Assembly (NCBI GenBank): GCA_021768625.1 | Contig: JAETUM010000013.1 | Location: 1 to 51,868 of the forward strand | DNA: 51,868 nt | Direction: 5' to 3' | Source: Candidatus Stoquefichus sp. | Lineage (GTDB): Bacteria > Bacillota_I > Bacilli_A > Erysipelotrichales > Coprobacillaceae | Shown here: piece by piece, positions 35,186-44,526 of the stretch | Numbering within the stretch: the stretch's first letter is position 1 | Layout of the letters: each line of letters starts with the position of its first letter | Program-made: the position numbers and the translations under genes | Notes under the pieces: generated by a model | What the model was told of the DNA's origin: nothing | Databases searched by the model: none | The model's input: the letters and a program-made list of their open reading frames with translations, nothing else

Positions 35186-35684
35186 ATTTAATAAAATGTG
35201 GGTTAATTTGAATATCTTCTAAATCATCCCAAACTTCTTCTTCATTTTTCACTTCAACTTTAATGCATGTCTCACCACTGATTTCTATTTGCATTTCTTT
35301 TTCAATCTCAAGTGTAACGTCCTTTTCATTATATGATGCTGATAAGCATTTAGGTTTTTCTAAACATCTTGCTTTGACTTGATCAGCCGCTTCAAATTCA
35401 CGATCCTCTTTCTTAGTGACTTGCATATCATCAATATACGTAACCTGATGTTTCTCAACCATTGATTCAGTTTCATCTTTATAACTATACCAAATATGAA
35501 CATCAAATGTTCCAATAGCTTTTGGAACTCTATTTTTGATTGTTGCTTCATAATGATGATTCGCAATCCAACACCCTAATATCTCATTAGGAATATGACC
35601 TAATGTAAATGAATACGTATTCTTAGACAACTTCTTACCTTTAGCTACAATGGCCTTTGTATAAATCTCTCTGATGTTACTCAT
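35184..35684 (-). CDS. cotE: Outer spore coat morphogenetic protein CotE
   Basis: Directs assembly of the outer coat around the forespore in the mother cell. The 166 residues carry the family opening REIYTKAIVAKGKKLSKNTY and the conserved ILGCWIANHHYEA and FDVHIWYSY segments, and end in an acidic tail. The location just before mutS matches B. subtilis. Its presence implies endospore formation. The upstream stretch has a CATATAGTA that resembles a sigma-K -10, but no matching -35 was found. Confidence 0.9.
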   Translation of the reverse strand: MSNIREIYTKAIVAKGKKLSKNTYSFTLGHIPNEILGCWIANHHYEATIKNRVPKAIGTFDVHIWYSYKDETESMVEKHQVTYIDDMQVTKKEDREFEAADQVKARCLEKPKCLSASYNEKDVTLEIEKEMQIEISGETCIKVEVKNEEEVWDDLEDIQINPHFIK

Positions 35685-35751
35685 AATTCCACCTCTTTAT
35701 ACTATATGATAAGAATCATGTTTTACCACCATTTTTTATATATTTTTTAAC

Positions 35752-35781
35752 AAAAAAAGGATTATCATCCAATAATCCTTT
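35752..35781 (-). terminator. Terminator of guaB
   Basis: On the minus strand AAGGATTA and TAATCCTT pair around an 8-nt loop and are followed by seven T. Confidence 0.85.
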
Positions 35782-35788
35782 CATATAT

Positions 35789-37297
35789 TTATTGATTATG
35801 TGAAGGTGTAGAGTCTTTTAAGATAACATCATGTGCTCCACCTTCAACAATACTCGTTGAAGAAACAAGGGTAATTTTTGCTTTTTCTTGAAGTTCAGGA
35901 ATTGTTAATGCTCCACAGTTACACATTGTATGCTTAATTTTTGATAATGATAATGCAACATTATCTTTTAATGGTCCAGCATAAGGAACATAAGAATCGA
36001 CACCTTCTTCAAATGAAAGTTTTCCATCTCCTCCTAAGTCATAACGTTGCCAGTTTCTTGCACGAGCACTTCCTTCTCCCCAATATTCTTTCATATATTG
36101 TCCATTAATGCTTACTTTATTTGTTGGTGATTCATCAAAACGAGAGAAATATCTTCCTAACATAATGAAATCACTTCCCATAGCTAAAGCCAAAGTCATA
36201 TGATAATCATGAACAATTCCACCATCACTACAAATTGGTATATAAATACCAGTTTCTTTAAAATATTCATCTCTTGCTTTTGCAACTTCAATTGTTGCTG
36301 TTGCTTGACCTCTACCAATACCCTTTTGTTCACGAGTGATACAGATAGAACCTCCACCTATACCAATCTTAATAAAATCTGCACCAGCATCTGCTAAAAA
36401 TCTAAATCCATCAGCATCAACAACATTACCAGCTCCTACCTTAACAGTATCACCATAATGATCTCTAATCCATTGAATAGTCATTTTTTGCCATTCACTA
36501 AATCCCTCACTAGAATCGATACATAAAACATCAACACCAGCTTCTACTAAAGCAGGAACACGTTCTGCATAGTCTCTTGTATTAATACCTGCTCCTACAA
36601 CATAACGTTTTGAATGATCTAATAATTCATTAGGATTTGATTTTTTAGATTCATAATCTTTTCTAAATACAAATGATTCTAATCTTTGATTTTCATCAAT
36701 AATAGGTAAAGAATTTAATTTATTATCCCAAATAATATCATTAGCTTCTTTTAAAGAAATACCACTTTTAGCAGTAATTAATTGATCAAATGGAGTCATA
36801 AATTCAGATACTTTTGTATCCAAGTCCATACGTGAAATTCTATAATCTCTCCCTGTTACAATTCCAAGTAATTTTCCATTAGCTGTTCCATCTTCAGTAA
36901 CTGCCATTGTAGAATGTCCTGACTTTTCTTTTAATGCAATAACATCTTTTAATGTTTGATCAGGAGCAATATTTGAGTCACTAGGAACAAATCCAGCTTT
37001 ATATGATTTGACTTTTCTAACCATTGCTGCCTGTGCCTCAATTGTTTGAGAGCCGTATATAAATGAAATTCCGCCTTCTTTTGCTAAAGCAACAGCCATC
37101 GTATCATTAGATACAGCTTGCATAATAGCAGAAACCAAAGGAATATTTAAAGATAAAGCTGGTTCCTCCCCTTTTTTAAATTTAACTAATGGTGTTTTTA
37201 AGCTAACATTTTTTGGTTGACACTCTGCACTTGAGTATCCTGGTACTAGTAAATATTCATTAAATGTATGTGATGGTTCATCAAAAAAATATGCCAT
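35789..37297 (-). CDS. guaB: IMP dehydrogenase, Tritrichomonas-like type
   Basis: Oxidises IMP to XMP, the committed step of GTP synthesis. The 502-residue (beta/alpha)8 enzyme has an inserted CBS pair (about 105-220). Visible catalytic residues are Asp261, Cys319 in [11 protein letters not shown], Arg382, and the Arg418-Tyr419 flap in [13 protein letters not shown], with Glu431. These numbers equal those known for the Tritrichomonas foetus enzyme, so the two are gap-free at all these points. It sits between ricA and cotE, where B. subtilis has no guaB, and has its own terminator. Confidence 0.95.
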   Translation of the reverse strand: MAYFFDEPSHTFNEYLLVPGYSSAECQPKNVSLKTPLVKFKKGEEPALSLNIPLVSAIMQAVSNDTMAVALAKEGGISFIYGSQTIEAQAAMVRKVKSYKAGFVPSDSNIAPDQTLKDVIALKEKSGHSTMAVTEDGTANGKLLGIVTGRDYRISRMDLDTKVSEFMTPFDQLITAKSGISLKEANDIIWDNKLNSLPIIDENQRLESFVFRKDYESKKSNPNELLDHSKRYVVGAGINTRDYAERVPALVEAGVDVLCIDSSEGFSEWQKMTIQWIRDHYGDTVKVGAGNVVDADGFRFLADAGADFIKIGIGGGSICITREQKGIGRGQATATIEVAKARDEYFKETGIYIPICSDGGIVHDYHMTLALAMGSDFIMLGRYFSRFDESPTNKVSINGQYMKEYWGEGSARARNWQRYDLGGDGKLSFEEGVDSYVPYAGPLKDNVALSLSKIKHTMCNCGALTIPELQEKAKITLVSSTSIVEGGAHDVILKDSTPSHNQ

Positions 37298-37352
37298 ATG
37301 TTTTCTCCTTTTCTATGTATTTATTTAAAAAATTATATAGACTTTTTTTTCT

Positions 37353-37691
37353 TTAGTCAACCTTTTTCTTTAATTGTTCGTTAATATCATCTTGTATTCG
37401 ACATAACAAATCATTAACCTCTTGCTTTAAACTTAAATAGTTATAAAGAAGGGGATTTTCATCAAAGACTTTTTTCTTTTGTTCATATTCTTGAATTAAA
37501 GAATCACAATGACTATGAGAATGTTTTTGAATCACAATTTCTTGTTGTAATTGTTTCAATTCCTCTTCCAATTGTTTTAATTCTTGATTATTTTCTATCA
37601 ATTTTTCATACTTTAAATATTCTTTTACAACTTCTTGATCTAAAATCCATTGATTTAATGCCTTTGCTTTTTCCTCAATTTGTTTATTCAA
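37353..37691 (-). CDS. ricA: RicA/YmcA family protein (Com_YlbF domain)
   Basis: A 112-residue, mostly helical protein, with a Lys/Glu/Gln-rich coiled coil and the family C-terminal block [19 protein letters not shown]. In B. subtilis, RicA with RicF and RicT forms the Y-complex that guides RNase Y mRNA processing and affects sporulation and biofilm formation; rny lies a few genes upstream here. The start overlaps miaB by 8 nt. The Cys-bearing C-terminal tail of the B. subtilis protein is absent, so Fe-S binding as in that complex is uncertain. Confidence 0.8.
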   Translation of the reverse strand: MNKQIEEKAKALNQWILDQEVVKEYLKYEKLIENNQELKQLEEELKQLQQEIVIQKHSHSHCDSLIQEYEQKKKVFDENPLLYNYLSLKQEVNDLLCRIQDDINEQLKKKVD

Positions 37692-39126
37692 TTTCTTCTC
37701 CTTTTAATGCCCATGTTTTTGCTTCTATGATCTTCACTTTAACAATTTGTCCAATATGATCTTGATTTCCTTTAAAATTCACTAATTTATTATGTTTAGT
37801 ATAACCAGTTAACATATTCTCATCTTTCTTAGATGTACCCTCTACTAAAACTTCAACCACTTGATTTAAATACTTTTGATTTTGTTGATGTGCTTTTTCA
37901 TTAACCATATCATTTAAACGATATAATCTTTTTTCTTTTGTATGAATATCAATATCATCTTCCATCTTTGCAGCAGGTGTTCCTTCACGAGGAGAATATA
38001 TAAATGTATAAGCTAAATCATATTCACAATAATCATATAATGTCATGGTATCTTCAAATTGTTCATCTGTTTCACCAGGGAAACCAACAATGATATCTGT
38101 TGTAATTGTGCAATCAGGTATTTTCTCTTTAATTTTATTAAAGAGTGTTAAATATTGTTCTCGAGAATAACGTCTACCCATTCTTTTTAAGACTTCATCA
38201 TTTCCAGATTGTACTGGTAAATGAATAGCTGGCATGATATTATCATACTTCGCAATAACATCAATCATTTCATCACTAAAATCCCAAGGATGGCTTGTTG
38301 TAAAACGAATACGTGCTATTCCTGTTTTAGCGACATCTTCCAATAATGATGCAAAGTTATAATCATCTTGAAAATCTTTTCCATATGAATTAACGTTTTG
38401 CCCTAATAAAGTCACTTCTTGATAACCTTGGTTTTTAAGTTCAATAACCTCTTGAATAATTTCTTCCTTTAAACGTGAACGTTCTTTTCCTCGTGTATAT
38501 GGAACAATACAATATGTACAAAATTTATTACATCCATACATAATATTTACCCATGCTTTATATGGATGAGCACGATGACTTGGAAGGTTTTCAATAACAT
38601 CTCCCTCTTTAGACCATACTTCTAAAACCATTTCTTTTTCTAACATTGCTTGTTTTAGTAAAATAGGCAACCTATGAATATTATGTGTTCCAAAAATCAT
38701 ATCAACTTGAGGATGTTTTTCTAAGATTTTATTCACAACAACTTCTTCTTGAGCCATACATCCACAAATTCCAAAAATAATATTTGGATTTGTTCTTTTG
38801 ACTTTCTTTAAATAACCTATTTTCCCAAATACTTTCTCTTCTGCATTTTCTCGAATAGCACATGTATTCAAAAGAACAACTTGTGCATCTTTTATTTCAT
38901 GAGTAGCAGTATATCCCATACTCTCTAAAATTCCTGCTAATGTTTCACCATCACGTTCATTGGCTTGACATCCATAAGTTTGTATAAAATACTTTTGCCC
39001 TTTTCCTATTCCTACCATATCTTGTGGAATATAATAAGCATCATCAATATGATGTATTTCATCTTTTCCTCTATTTTTAGCATTTTTTAGAGATGGTCCA
39101 TTAAAATATTGACTATAATCTTTCAT
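37684..39126 (-). CDS. miaB: tRNA-2-methylthio-N6-dimethylallyladenosine synthase MiaB
   Basis: Radical SAM methylthiotransferase that completes ms2i6A37 on the tRNAs modified by MiaA. The 480 residues have the UPF0004 domain with cysteines in [24 protein letters not shown] and GICGCMAQE, the radical SAM motif [10 protein letters not shown] (CxxxCxxC) and a C-terminal TRAM domain. The ricA gene follows by overlap. Order rny-ymdB-spoVS-miaB-ricA-cotE-mutS is as in B. subtilis. Confidence 0.96.
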   Translation of the reverse strand: MKDYSQYFNGPSLKNAKNRGKDEIHHIDDAYYIPQDMVGIGKGQKYFIQTYGCQANERDGETLAGILESMGYTATHEIKDAQVVLLNTCAIRENAEEKVFGKIGYLKKVKRTNPNIIFGICGCMAQEEVVVNKILEKHPQVDMIFGTHNIHRLPILLKQAMLEKEMVLEVWSKEGDVIENLPSHRAHPYKAWVNIMYGCNKFCTYCIVPYTRGKERSRLKEEIIQEVIELKNQGYQEVTLLGQNVNSYGKDFQDDYNFASLLEDVAKTGIARIRFTTSHPWDFSDEMIDVIAKYDNIMPAIHLPVQSGNDEVLKRMGRRYSREQYLTLFNKIKEKIPDCTITTDIIVGFPGETDEQFEDTMTLYDYCEYDLAYTFIYSPREGTPAAKMEDDIDIHTKEKRLYRLNDMVNEKAHQQNQKYLNQVVEVLVEGTSKKDENMLTGYTKHNKLVNFKGNQDHIGQIVKVKIIEAKTWALKGEEIE

Positions 39127-39175
39127 TCTTTCACCACTTTCTGCTCTATTATATCAAATATTAACAAATAAGAAA

Positions 39176-39203
39176 GAAAAAAATAAGGACATTGTCCTTA
39201 TTT
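39176..39203 (-). terminator. Terminator after the 81-aa gene
   Basis: AAATAAGGA and TCCTTATTT pair around CATTG; on the minus strand a T-run follows. It separates the 81-residue gene from miaB. Confidence 0.8.
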
Positions 39204-39213
39204 TCACATTTTC

Positions 39214-39459
39214 TTATCCAAAGAAACCATCTGGTTGGATTGAGAAATACATATAAGATCCCTCAGGAGTCTTTTTAAATATTCCTTTACAATGTGCAGC
39301 TGCCTCATCAGGAGTTAATTCTGTTTCACATTCCATTTCTGCCTTGATTCCAACTTTTTTAATAAATTTACATTTTACTTTATCATCTTCATATCCATCG
39401 AAGCAATCAATTAATTTTTGTACTTGTGCTGTTTGCATTAATAGTTTACATTTAGCCAT
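39214..39459 (-). CDS. Hypothetical Cys-containing 81-residue protein
   Basis: Not recognised. An 81-residue soluble protein with Cys at 4, 19, 29, 43 and 57, an acidic middle (ETELTPDEAAAHC) and an aromatic C-terminal end. GGAGG precedes the start. It occupies the place where B. subtilis carries tdh and kbl, between spoVS and miaB. The spaced cysteines could bind a metal or form disulfides; neither is shown. Confidence 0.65.
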   Translation of the reverse strand: MAKCKLLMQTAQVQKLIDCFDGYEDDKVKCKFIKKVGIKAEMECETELTPDEAAAHCKGIFKKTPEGSYMYFSIQPDGFFG

Positions 39460-39523
39460 TTCAATTTCCTCCTTTAATCTATAAAATAATTATACCCATT
39501 TTTCCTAAAAAAGAAAAGTCTTT

Positions 39524-39784
39524 TTAATGCATTTGTACATTTATTCTTAAAGAAGTGACAACTTGATCATCTATTGTTAAATCAAAAAATGATGGAATAC
39601 AATAAATATCATTACCTCCTGGAGCAAGATATCCTCTTGCAATAGCTATCGCTTTCATAGCTTGATTTAATGCTGCTGCTCCTATCACTTGAATTTGTAC
39701 CTCATCATGAGTTCTTAACAAACTCGTTAATGCACCTGCCACTTTACTTGGTTGAGACGATGATGAAACTCTAATCATTTCCAT
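39524..39784 (-). CDS. spoVS: Stage V sporulation protein S
   Basis: A small Alba-fold regulator needed in B. subtilis to pass beyond stage V of sporulation. The 86 residues contain the family core VAGALTSLLR, IQVIGAAALNQAMKAIAIARGYLAPGG (cited here only as positions about 28-54) and the ending INVQ. AAGGAGG precedes the start but lies in the 3' arm of a hairpin. It lies between ymdB and the 81-residue gene, the conserved family location. Confidence 0.95.
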   Translation of the reverse strand: MEMIRVSSSSQPSKVAGALTSLLRTHDEVQIQVIGAAALNQAMKAIAIARGYLAPGGNDIYCIPSFFDLTIDDQVVTSLRINVQMH

Positions 39785-39793
39785 ATAAAAATT

Positions 39794-39823
39794 CCTCCTT
39801 GCCCTAATATATGAACAAGGAGG
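39794..39823 (-). promoter_or_regulatory. Hairpin that buries the spoVS ribosome binding site
   Basis: CCTCCTTG and CAAGGAGG form a perfect 8-bp stem with a 14-nt loop on the minus-strand RNA. The 3' arm is the whole spoVS Shine-Dalgarno sequence, followed by AATTTTT. It can act as a weak terminator for ymdB, or as a translational lock on spoVS that opens when the ribosome or a protein prevents folding. The pairing is seen; the control is inferred. Confidence 0.6.
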
Positions 39824-39828
39824 TTATT

Positions 39829-40617
39829 TTATGCTTGAAATGGATGTAATGGATCAATCTGTATACGTTCTATTTTCTCACATTGATTTTGGTCATCGAA
39901 AGTTAACAAGGTTGCTAAAAGTTGTCCCTCACTATCTGCGACTTGAAATGGTGTCATTAGCCCACTTCGCATTCTTTGAATAATTGAATCCTTATCACAT
40001 CCAATAACACTTTCGTATGGACCTGTCATTCCCACATCACTTTGATATGCTGTTCCATGCTTTAGAATTTTCTCATCAGCAGTTGCAACATGTGTATGAG
40101 TTCCTAGTACTGCAGAAACTTTTCCATCCAAATAGTAACCAAGGGCTATTTTTTCACTTGTTGCTTCAGCATGGATATCAACAATATGAATATCACTTGT
40201 ATCATTATCAACAATTTCATCTATGACTTCAAATGGATTCTGTGATTTTCCATCCATAAATGTAATTCCTAATAAATTTGTCACTCTTATTTTTTTACCA
40301 TTGATTTGTATTTCTCTACTTCCTATTCCTGGTAAAGCTTTTGGTTGATTATAAGGAACAACCAAACGATCTGCTTCATCAATATAGTCAAATAATTCCT
40401 TTTTTGAAAATGTATGATTTCCCATAGTCATAAGTGAAATACCTTGAAATAAAAACTCCTCATAATGTCTTTTAATTAACCCTTTTCCATGAGTCGCATT
40501 TTCAACATTTGCAATAACAACATCAATTTGATATTTCTTTTTTAATTGAGATAAATATTGATTAACCATTTCTCTTCCAATAGAAGAAAAAACATCACCT
40601 ATAAAAAGAATATTCAT
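39829..40617 (-). CDS. ymdB: YmdB family metallophosphoesterase
   Basis: A 262-residue phosphodiesterase (TIGR00282 type); the B. subtilis homologue hydrolyses 2'-3' cyclic nucleotides and affects biofilm and colony phenotypes. Metal-binding motifs FIGDVFSSIGRE (N-terminus), MGNHTF, and HAEATSEK with GTHTHVATAD are complete. The second ATG (40617) is used because GGAGG touches the first. It follows rny directly, as in B. subtilis. Confidence 0.93.
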   Translation of the reverse strand: MNILFIGDVFSSIGREMVNQYLSQLKKKYQIDVVIANVENATHGKGLIKRHYEEFLFQGISLMTMGNHTFSKKELFDYIDEADRLVVPYNQPKALPGIGSREIQINGKKIRVTNLLGITFMDGKSQNPFEVIDEIVDNDTSDIHIVDIHAEATSEKIALGYYLDGKVSAVLGTHTHVATADEKILKHGTAYQSDVGMTGPYESVIGCDKDSIIQRMRSGLMTPFQVADSEGQLLATLLTFDDQNQCEKIERIQIDPLHPFQA

Positions 40618-40632
40618 CTTCATCCTCCTTCT

Positions 40633-40660
40633 TAAAAAAAGATAGGTTTCCCTATCTTTT
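40633..40660 (-). terminator. Terminator of rny
   Basis: On the minus strand AAAGATAGG and CCTATCTTT pair around GAAA and are followed by T residues. It partly separates rny from ymdB. Confidence 0.8.
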
Positions 40661-42218
40661 ATTTTGCAATTTCATTTGCACGAACTTCACGTATTACAGT
40701 CACTTTAATATGTCCTGGATAAGTTAATTCACTTTCAATCTTATCCCTAATTTCTCTAGCAAGTTTATGACTTGCAAGATCATCAACTTTATCTGGCTTA
40801 ACAATAATACGAATTTCACGTCCAGCTTGAATAGCAAAAACTTTATCAACACCATCAAAGCTCTTTGAAATCTCTTCTAATTTTTCAAGTCTTTGAATAT
40901 AGTTTTCAATTGTTTCACTACGACTACCTGGTCTTGCTGCAGATAATGTATCTGCTGCAGCAACTAAAATAGAAATAACACTTGTTGGTTCCACATCTCC
41001 ATGATGTGATTCAATAGCATTAATAACTGTTGCATTCTCGCCATACTTCTTCGCAAATTTTGCTCCAAGTTCAACATGGCTTCCTTCCATTTCATGATCA
41101 ACAGCTTTTCCTAAATCGTGTAGTAATCCAGCACGACGAGCAAGTTGTTGGTTTAAACCTAACTCAGCAGCCATCATACCAGCGAAATGGGCAACTTCCA
41201 ATGAATGTTGTAAAGCATTTTGTCCATAACTTGTACGGTATTTTAATTTACCTATCAGCATAACAATTTCTTTATTAACACGAGATAACCCTAATTCAAA
41301 AATTGCATCTTCTCCAGCTTTTTGAATAACTTCATTTAATTCATTCTTTGTTTTTTGAACAACTTCTTCAATTCTTCCAGGTTGTATACGACCATCACGA
41401 ATCAAAGTTTCTAATGAAATACGTGCAATCTCTCTTCTAATTGGGTCAAAACAAGAAATTGTAATAGCTTCTGGCGTATCATCAATAATCAATTCTGCTC
41501 CAGTAGCATTTTCTATTGCTTTGATATTACGTCCTTCTCTACCAATGATTCTTCCTTTCATTTCTTCACTTGGTAATGCAACAACATTAACAGTTCTTTC
41601 TATTGTTTCTTCTTGTGAATAACGATTAATAGCAGCTGCAATAATGTCCTTTGCATAAAGAGAAGCTTTTGACTTTGCCTCATCCTCTTGTTCTTTAATA
41701 AATGCAGTCACTTCATTTGCCATCTTGTTTTCTACTTGTTTAAACAATTCGACTTTGGCTTCATTAGCACTCATCATGGCTATCTTCTCTAATTCAGTGA
41801 TTTTTGCATCAATTTGTTCTTGTAATTGAGCCTCCAATTTGCCTAGTTCTTCACTTTTTTTCTCTAATTGCTTTGCTTTATCATCCAAAACATCTTCTTT
41901 TCCCTGTAAAGCAATATCTCTACGATCAATGTTTTGTTCCCTTTGCAATAGTTTATTTTCAAATTTAGTAACTTCTAAGCGTTGTTCCTTGATTTCCTTC
42001 TCAGCCTCAAGTTTGTATTCATATGCTTGAGTTTTTGCATCAAGAATTGCTTCTTTTACTATATTATCAGCTTTAACAGTAGCTTCTTCTACAATCTTCG
42101 CTGCATCAACATTTGCTTTTGATACTTTTAATTTTGTAAAAATATAATAACATAAAAAACCAACACCTACTGCTAGAACATAGGTCAAAATAGCGACAGG
42201 CATACTTAACTCTAACAT
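40659..42218 (-). CDS. rny: Ribonuclease Y
   Basis: Membrane-anchored endoribonuclease that starts mRNA decay. The 519-residue protein has an N-terminal membrane helix (about 5-27), a long coiled coil (about 35-205), a KH domain with [20 protein letters not shown] and an HD domain with [12 protein letters not shown]. The start at 42218 has AGGAGG; the frame runs 14 codons further without a site. It has its own promoter, so it can be expressed apart from recA. Confidence 0.95.
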   Translation of the reverse strand: MLELSMPVAILTYVLAVGVGFLCYYIFTKLKVSKANVDAAKIVEEATVKADNIVKEAILDAKTQAYEYKLEAEKEIKEQRLEVTKFENKLLQREQNIDRRDIALQGKEDVLDDKAKQLEKKSEELGKLEAQLQEQIDAKITELEKIAMMSANEAKVELFKQVENKMANEVTAFIKEQEDEAKSKASLYAKDIIAAAINRYSQEETIERTVNVVALPSEEMKGRIIGREGRNIKAIENATGAELIIDDTPEAITISCFDPIRREIARISLETLIRDGRIQPGRIEEVVQKTKNELNEVIQKAGEDAIFELGLSRVNKEIVMLIGKLKYRTSYGQNALQHSLEVAHFAGMMAAELGLNQQLARRAGLLHDLGKAVDHEMEGSHVELGAKFAKKYGENATVINAIESHHGDVEPTSVISILVAAADTLSAARPGSRSETIENYIQRLEKLEEISKSFDGVDKVFAIQAGREIRIIVKPDKVDDLASHKLAREIRDKIESELTYPGHIKVTVIREVRANEIAK

Positions 42219-42274
42219 TGTATTCCTCCTATTTCCTATGATAAATTTCATATAGTGCAAATACGCACAAACCT

Positions 42275-42303
42275 ATTATATCTTATTTTTTCACAAATAA
42301 CAA
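42275..42303 (-). promoter_or_regulatory. Promoter of rny
   Basis: Minus-strand TTGTTA, 17-nt spacer and perfect TATAAT, giving a leader of about 50 nt that can fold a short GTGC/GCAC hairpin. Confidence 0.8.
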
Positions 42304-42381
42304 TTAAAATCTTGCGTTATTGCAATGGCTTTCACTCATTAAGCAATTGTATAAATAAATATCTTCTACAATTCATTATAC

Positions 42382-42411
42382 AAAAAAGCCAAGATTACTC
42401 TTCATCTTGGC
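42382..42411 (-). terminator. Terminator of recA
   Basis: On the minus strand GCCAAGAT and ATCTTGGC pair around an 8-nt loop and are followed by six T. The stem overlaps the end of recA. Confidence 0.9.
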
Positions 42412-43432
42412 CAAACAATTTCTCTTTTAATTGACTTTCTACTTCTTCCATAATCTCAGGATGTTCTGCTAAGAAAACCTTAACATTTTCACGCCCTTGT
42501 CCAATTTTTTCACCTTTATAAGCATACCATGCTCCAGATTTATCAATAATATCATAATCAACTGCTAAATCAATAACTTCACCATCTCTAGCAATTCCTT
42601 TACCATAAATAATATCAACACTTGTTGTTTTGAATGGTGGTGCAACTTTATTTTTTACAACCTTAATATTTGTTTTATTACCTATTACTTCTGAACCATT
42701 CTTAATTGCTTCACTACGTCTAATATCAATTCTTACTGTAGAATAAAACTTTAAGGCTCTTCCTCCTGCTGTTGTCTCAGGATTTCCATACATAACACCA
42801 ATTTTTTCACGTAATTGATTAATAAATATTATTGTACATGATGTTTTATTCATTAAACCAGATAAACGACGTAATGCCTTAGACATCAAACGAGCTTGTA
42901 ATCCTACAGATGAATCTCCAATTTCTCCATCTAATTCAACCTGTGGAACTAATGCAGCAACTGAGTCAACAACAACCAAATCAATTGCATTACTTTTAAC
43001 CAATGTTTCAGCAATTGCTAATCCTTGTTCTCCACTATCAGGTTGTGACAAAATCAATTCATCAATATTCACACCTAAATTTTTTGCATATACTGGATCA
43101 ATTGCATGTTCAGCATCAATAAATGCAGCACGCCCACCTTGTTTTTGAACTTCTGCAATAGCATGAAGAGTTAAAGTTGTTTTACCACTTGATTCAGGTC
43201 CATAAATTTCAATAATACGCCCTTTAGGATAACCGCCAATTCCTAATGCTGCATCTAACGTTAATGATCCAGTAGGAATAACATCAATATCTACTGCAAC
43301 TCTATCTCCTAAACGCATAACTGAACCTTTACCAAATTGTTTTTCAATTTGTTTAATTGCATCAGTCAAAGCAACTTCTTTTTTTTCTGTTTCGCTGACT
43401 TCCTTTTTTTTACTTTTTGATTTTTCTGCCAT
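42395..43432 (-). CDS. recA: Recombinase RecA
   Basis: Forms filaments on single-stranded DNA for strand exchange and SOS induction. The 345 residues have the N-terminal Lys-rich extension, [19 protein letters not shown], Walker [10 protein letters not shown] (about 79-87), and the loop L1/L2 segments with [16 protein letters not shown]. It lies 18 nt after cinA, the gram-positive order. No convincing LexA box was found in that gap. Confidence 0.98.
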   Translation of the reverse strand: MAEKSKSKKKEVSETEKKEVALTDAIKQIEKQFGKGSVMRLGDRVAVDIDVIPTGSLTLDAALGIGGYPKGRIIEIYGPESSGKTTLTLHAIAEVQKQGGRAAFIDAEHAIDPVYAKNLGVNIDELILSQPDSGEQGLAIAETLVKSNAIDLVVVDSVAALVPQVELDGEIGDSSVGLQARLMSKALRRLSGLMNKTSCTIIFINQLREKIGVMYGNPETTAGGRALKFYSTVRIDIRRSEAIKNGSEVIGNKTNIKVVKNKVAPPFKTTSVDIIYGKGIARDGEVIDLAVDYDIIDKSGAWYAYKGEKIGQGRENVKVFLAEHPEIMEEVESQLKEKLFGQDEE

Positions 43433-43450
43433 GATTTTTCCTCCCTACTC

Positions 43451-43930
43451 TTATATACACAAAAAATGTTCGTTTTTCTTCAAAATTTCTAAAATTTTTT
43501 CAACTCCTAATGAAACAGCTTGATTTTTAATATCATTCCTTGTTCCAGATAACTCAAAACAATATGTTTGAATCATATCTAAATAAGCAATACCTATATA
43601 AACCAATCCAACAGGTTTTCCTTCCATTGCTGTTGGACCAGCATTTCCTGTAAAAGAAATACAAATATCACTAGAAAACATTTCTTTACCATGAATAGCC
43701 ATTAACCCTGCGACTTCATTAGAAACAACCCCATAAGTATCAATAATATCTTGATCAATGTGTAATACATCTCTTTTAATACGACTTTGATAACTCACAA
43801 GACTTCCTCTATACACTTGAGAAATACCTTGAATACTTCCAATCTTATTTGCAAAAGCACCTACTGTAAAACTTTCAACACTTGCTATCGATATATTCTT
43901 TTCTTTTAAAATATCTGCTAATTCTTCCAT
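43451..43930 (-). CDS. cinA: CinA C-terminal domain protein (PncC-type NMN amidohydrolase)
   Basis: A 159-residue protein consisting only of the CinA C-terminal domain, which deamidates nicotinamide mononucleotide in NAD salvage. The family motifs IASVESFTVGAFANKIG and YGVVSNEVAGLMA, and the SFTGNAGPTA loop, are visible. Full CinA of B. subtilis is about 415 residues and has an N-terminal MoCF-like domain, missing here. Its genomic position between pgsA and recA is conserved, so the short form is a domain loss in place. Confidence 0.88.
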   Translation of the reverse strand: MEELADILKEKNISIASVESFTVGAFANKIGSIQGISQVYRGSLVSYQSRIKRDVLHIDQDIIDTYGVVSNEVAGLMAIHGKEMFSSDICISFTGNAGPTAMEGKPVGLVYIGIAYLDMIQTYCFELSGTRNDIKNQAVSLGVEKILEILKKNEHFLCI

Positions 43931-43931
43931 T

Positions 43932-44525
43932 TTACATACTCTCCGTAATATATTGGCTATTCTTTACAAAGTATTCTACTCCACTCACAATAGATATAAG
44001 TGTTGCTAACCAAATCAGAATCTGATCCATAGGTATTCCAATAGCTGCAAAAATAACATTATTTAATAATAAAACTCCAATAGCTAACATTTGTGTCATT
44101 GTTTTCGCTTTTCCAAGATAACTTGCTGCCAAAACAACATTCTTTTGACTAGCTACTAAACGAATAGCATCAACAATTGTATCTCTAGCAATCATAATAA
44201 TAGGAATAATAATTGATATATCCCCTGATGAAGCCAATAATAATAAAACAGTATTCACAATAAGCTTATCAGCAATAGGATCAATAAACTTACCAAAAGT
44301 TGTAATTAAATTTTTCTTTCTTGCAATATGTCCATCTAAAAAATCAGTAATAGCTGCAATAAAAAAAATAAAAAATAAAATAATATCTAGCAAAGATAAT
44401 TGTGTAGATAAGATTTCAAACGTTGGAATTGTCACTCCCAACGTTTGAAATGGAAATAGATATATAACAACAAAAAGTGGGACAAAAATTAAACGAACTG
44501 TTGTTAATTTGTTTGGTAAATTCAT
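43932..44525 (-). CDS. pgsA: CDP-diacylglycerol-glycerol-3-phosphate phosphatidyltransferase
   Basis: Makes phosphatidylglycerophosphate, the precursor of phosphatidylglycerol. The 197-residue polytopic protein holds the CDP-alcohol phosphatidyltransferase motif from DFLDGHIARKK to GKFIDPIADK, with all four Asp. It follows rodZ with 1 nt between the genes and is followed by cinA and recA. Confidence 0.95.
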   Translation of the reverse strand: MNLPNKLTTVRLIFVPLFVVIYLFPFQTLGVTIPTFEILSTQLSLLDIILFFIFFIAAITDFLDGHIARKKNLITTFGKFIDPIADKLIVNTVLLLLASSGDISIIIPIIMIARDTIVDAIRLVASQKNVVLAASYLGKAKTMTQMLAIGVLLLNNVIFAAIGIPMDQILIWLATLISIVSGVEYFVKNSQYITESM

Positions 44526-44526
44526 A

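Noticed and set aside
35685-35730. Sigma-K/E promoter for cotE
   Set aside because: CATATAGTA fits a sigma-K -10, but no AC or sigma-E-type -35 element lies at the right distance, so it is mentioned only in the gene entry.
42240-42275. Riboswitch in the rny leader
   Set aside because: Only a small GTGC/GCAC hairpin and no terminator; leader too short for a known class.
43433-43475. SOS (LexA) box upstream of recA
   Set aside because: CGAACATTTTTTGTG near 43460 has one good half only; the GTTCG half is missing.
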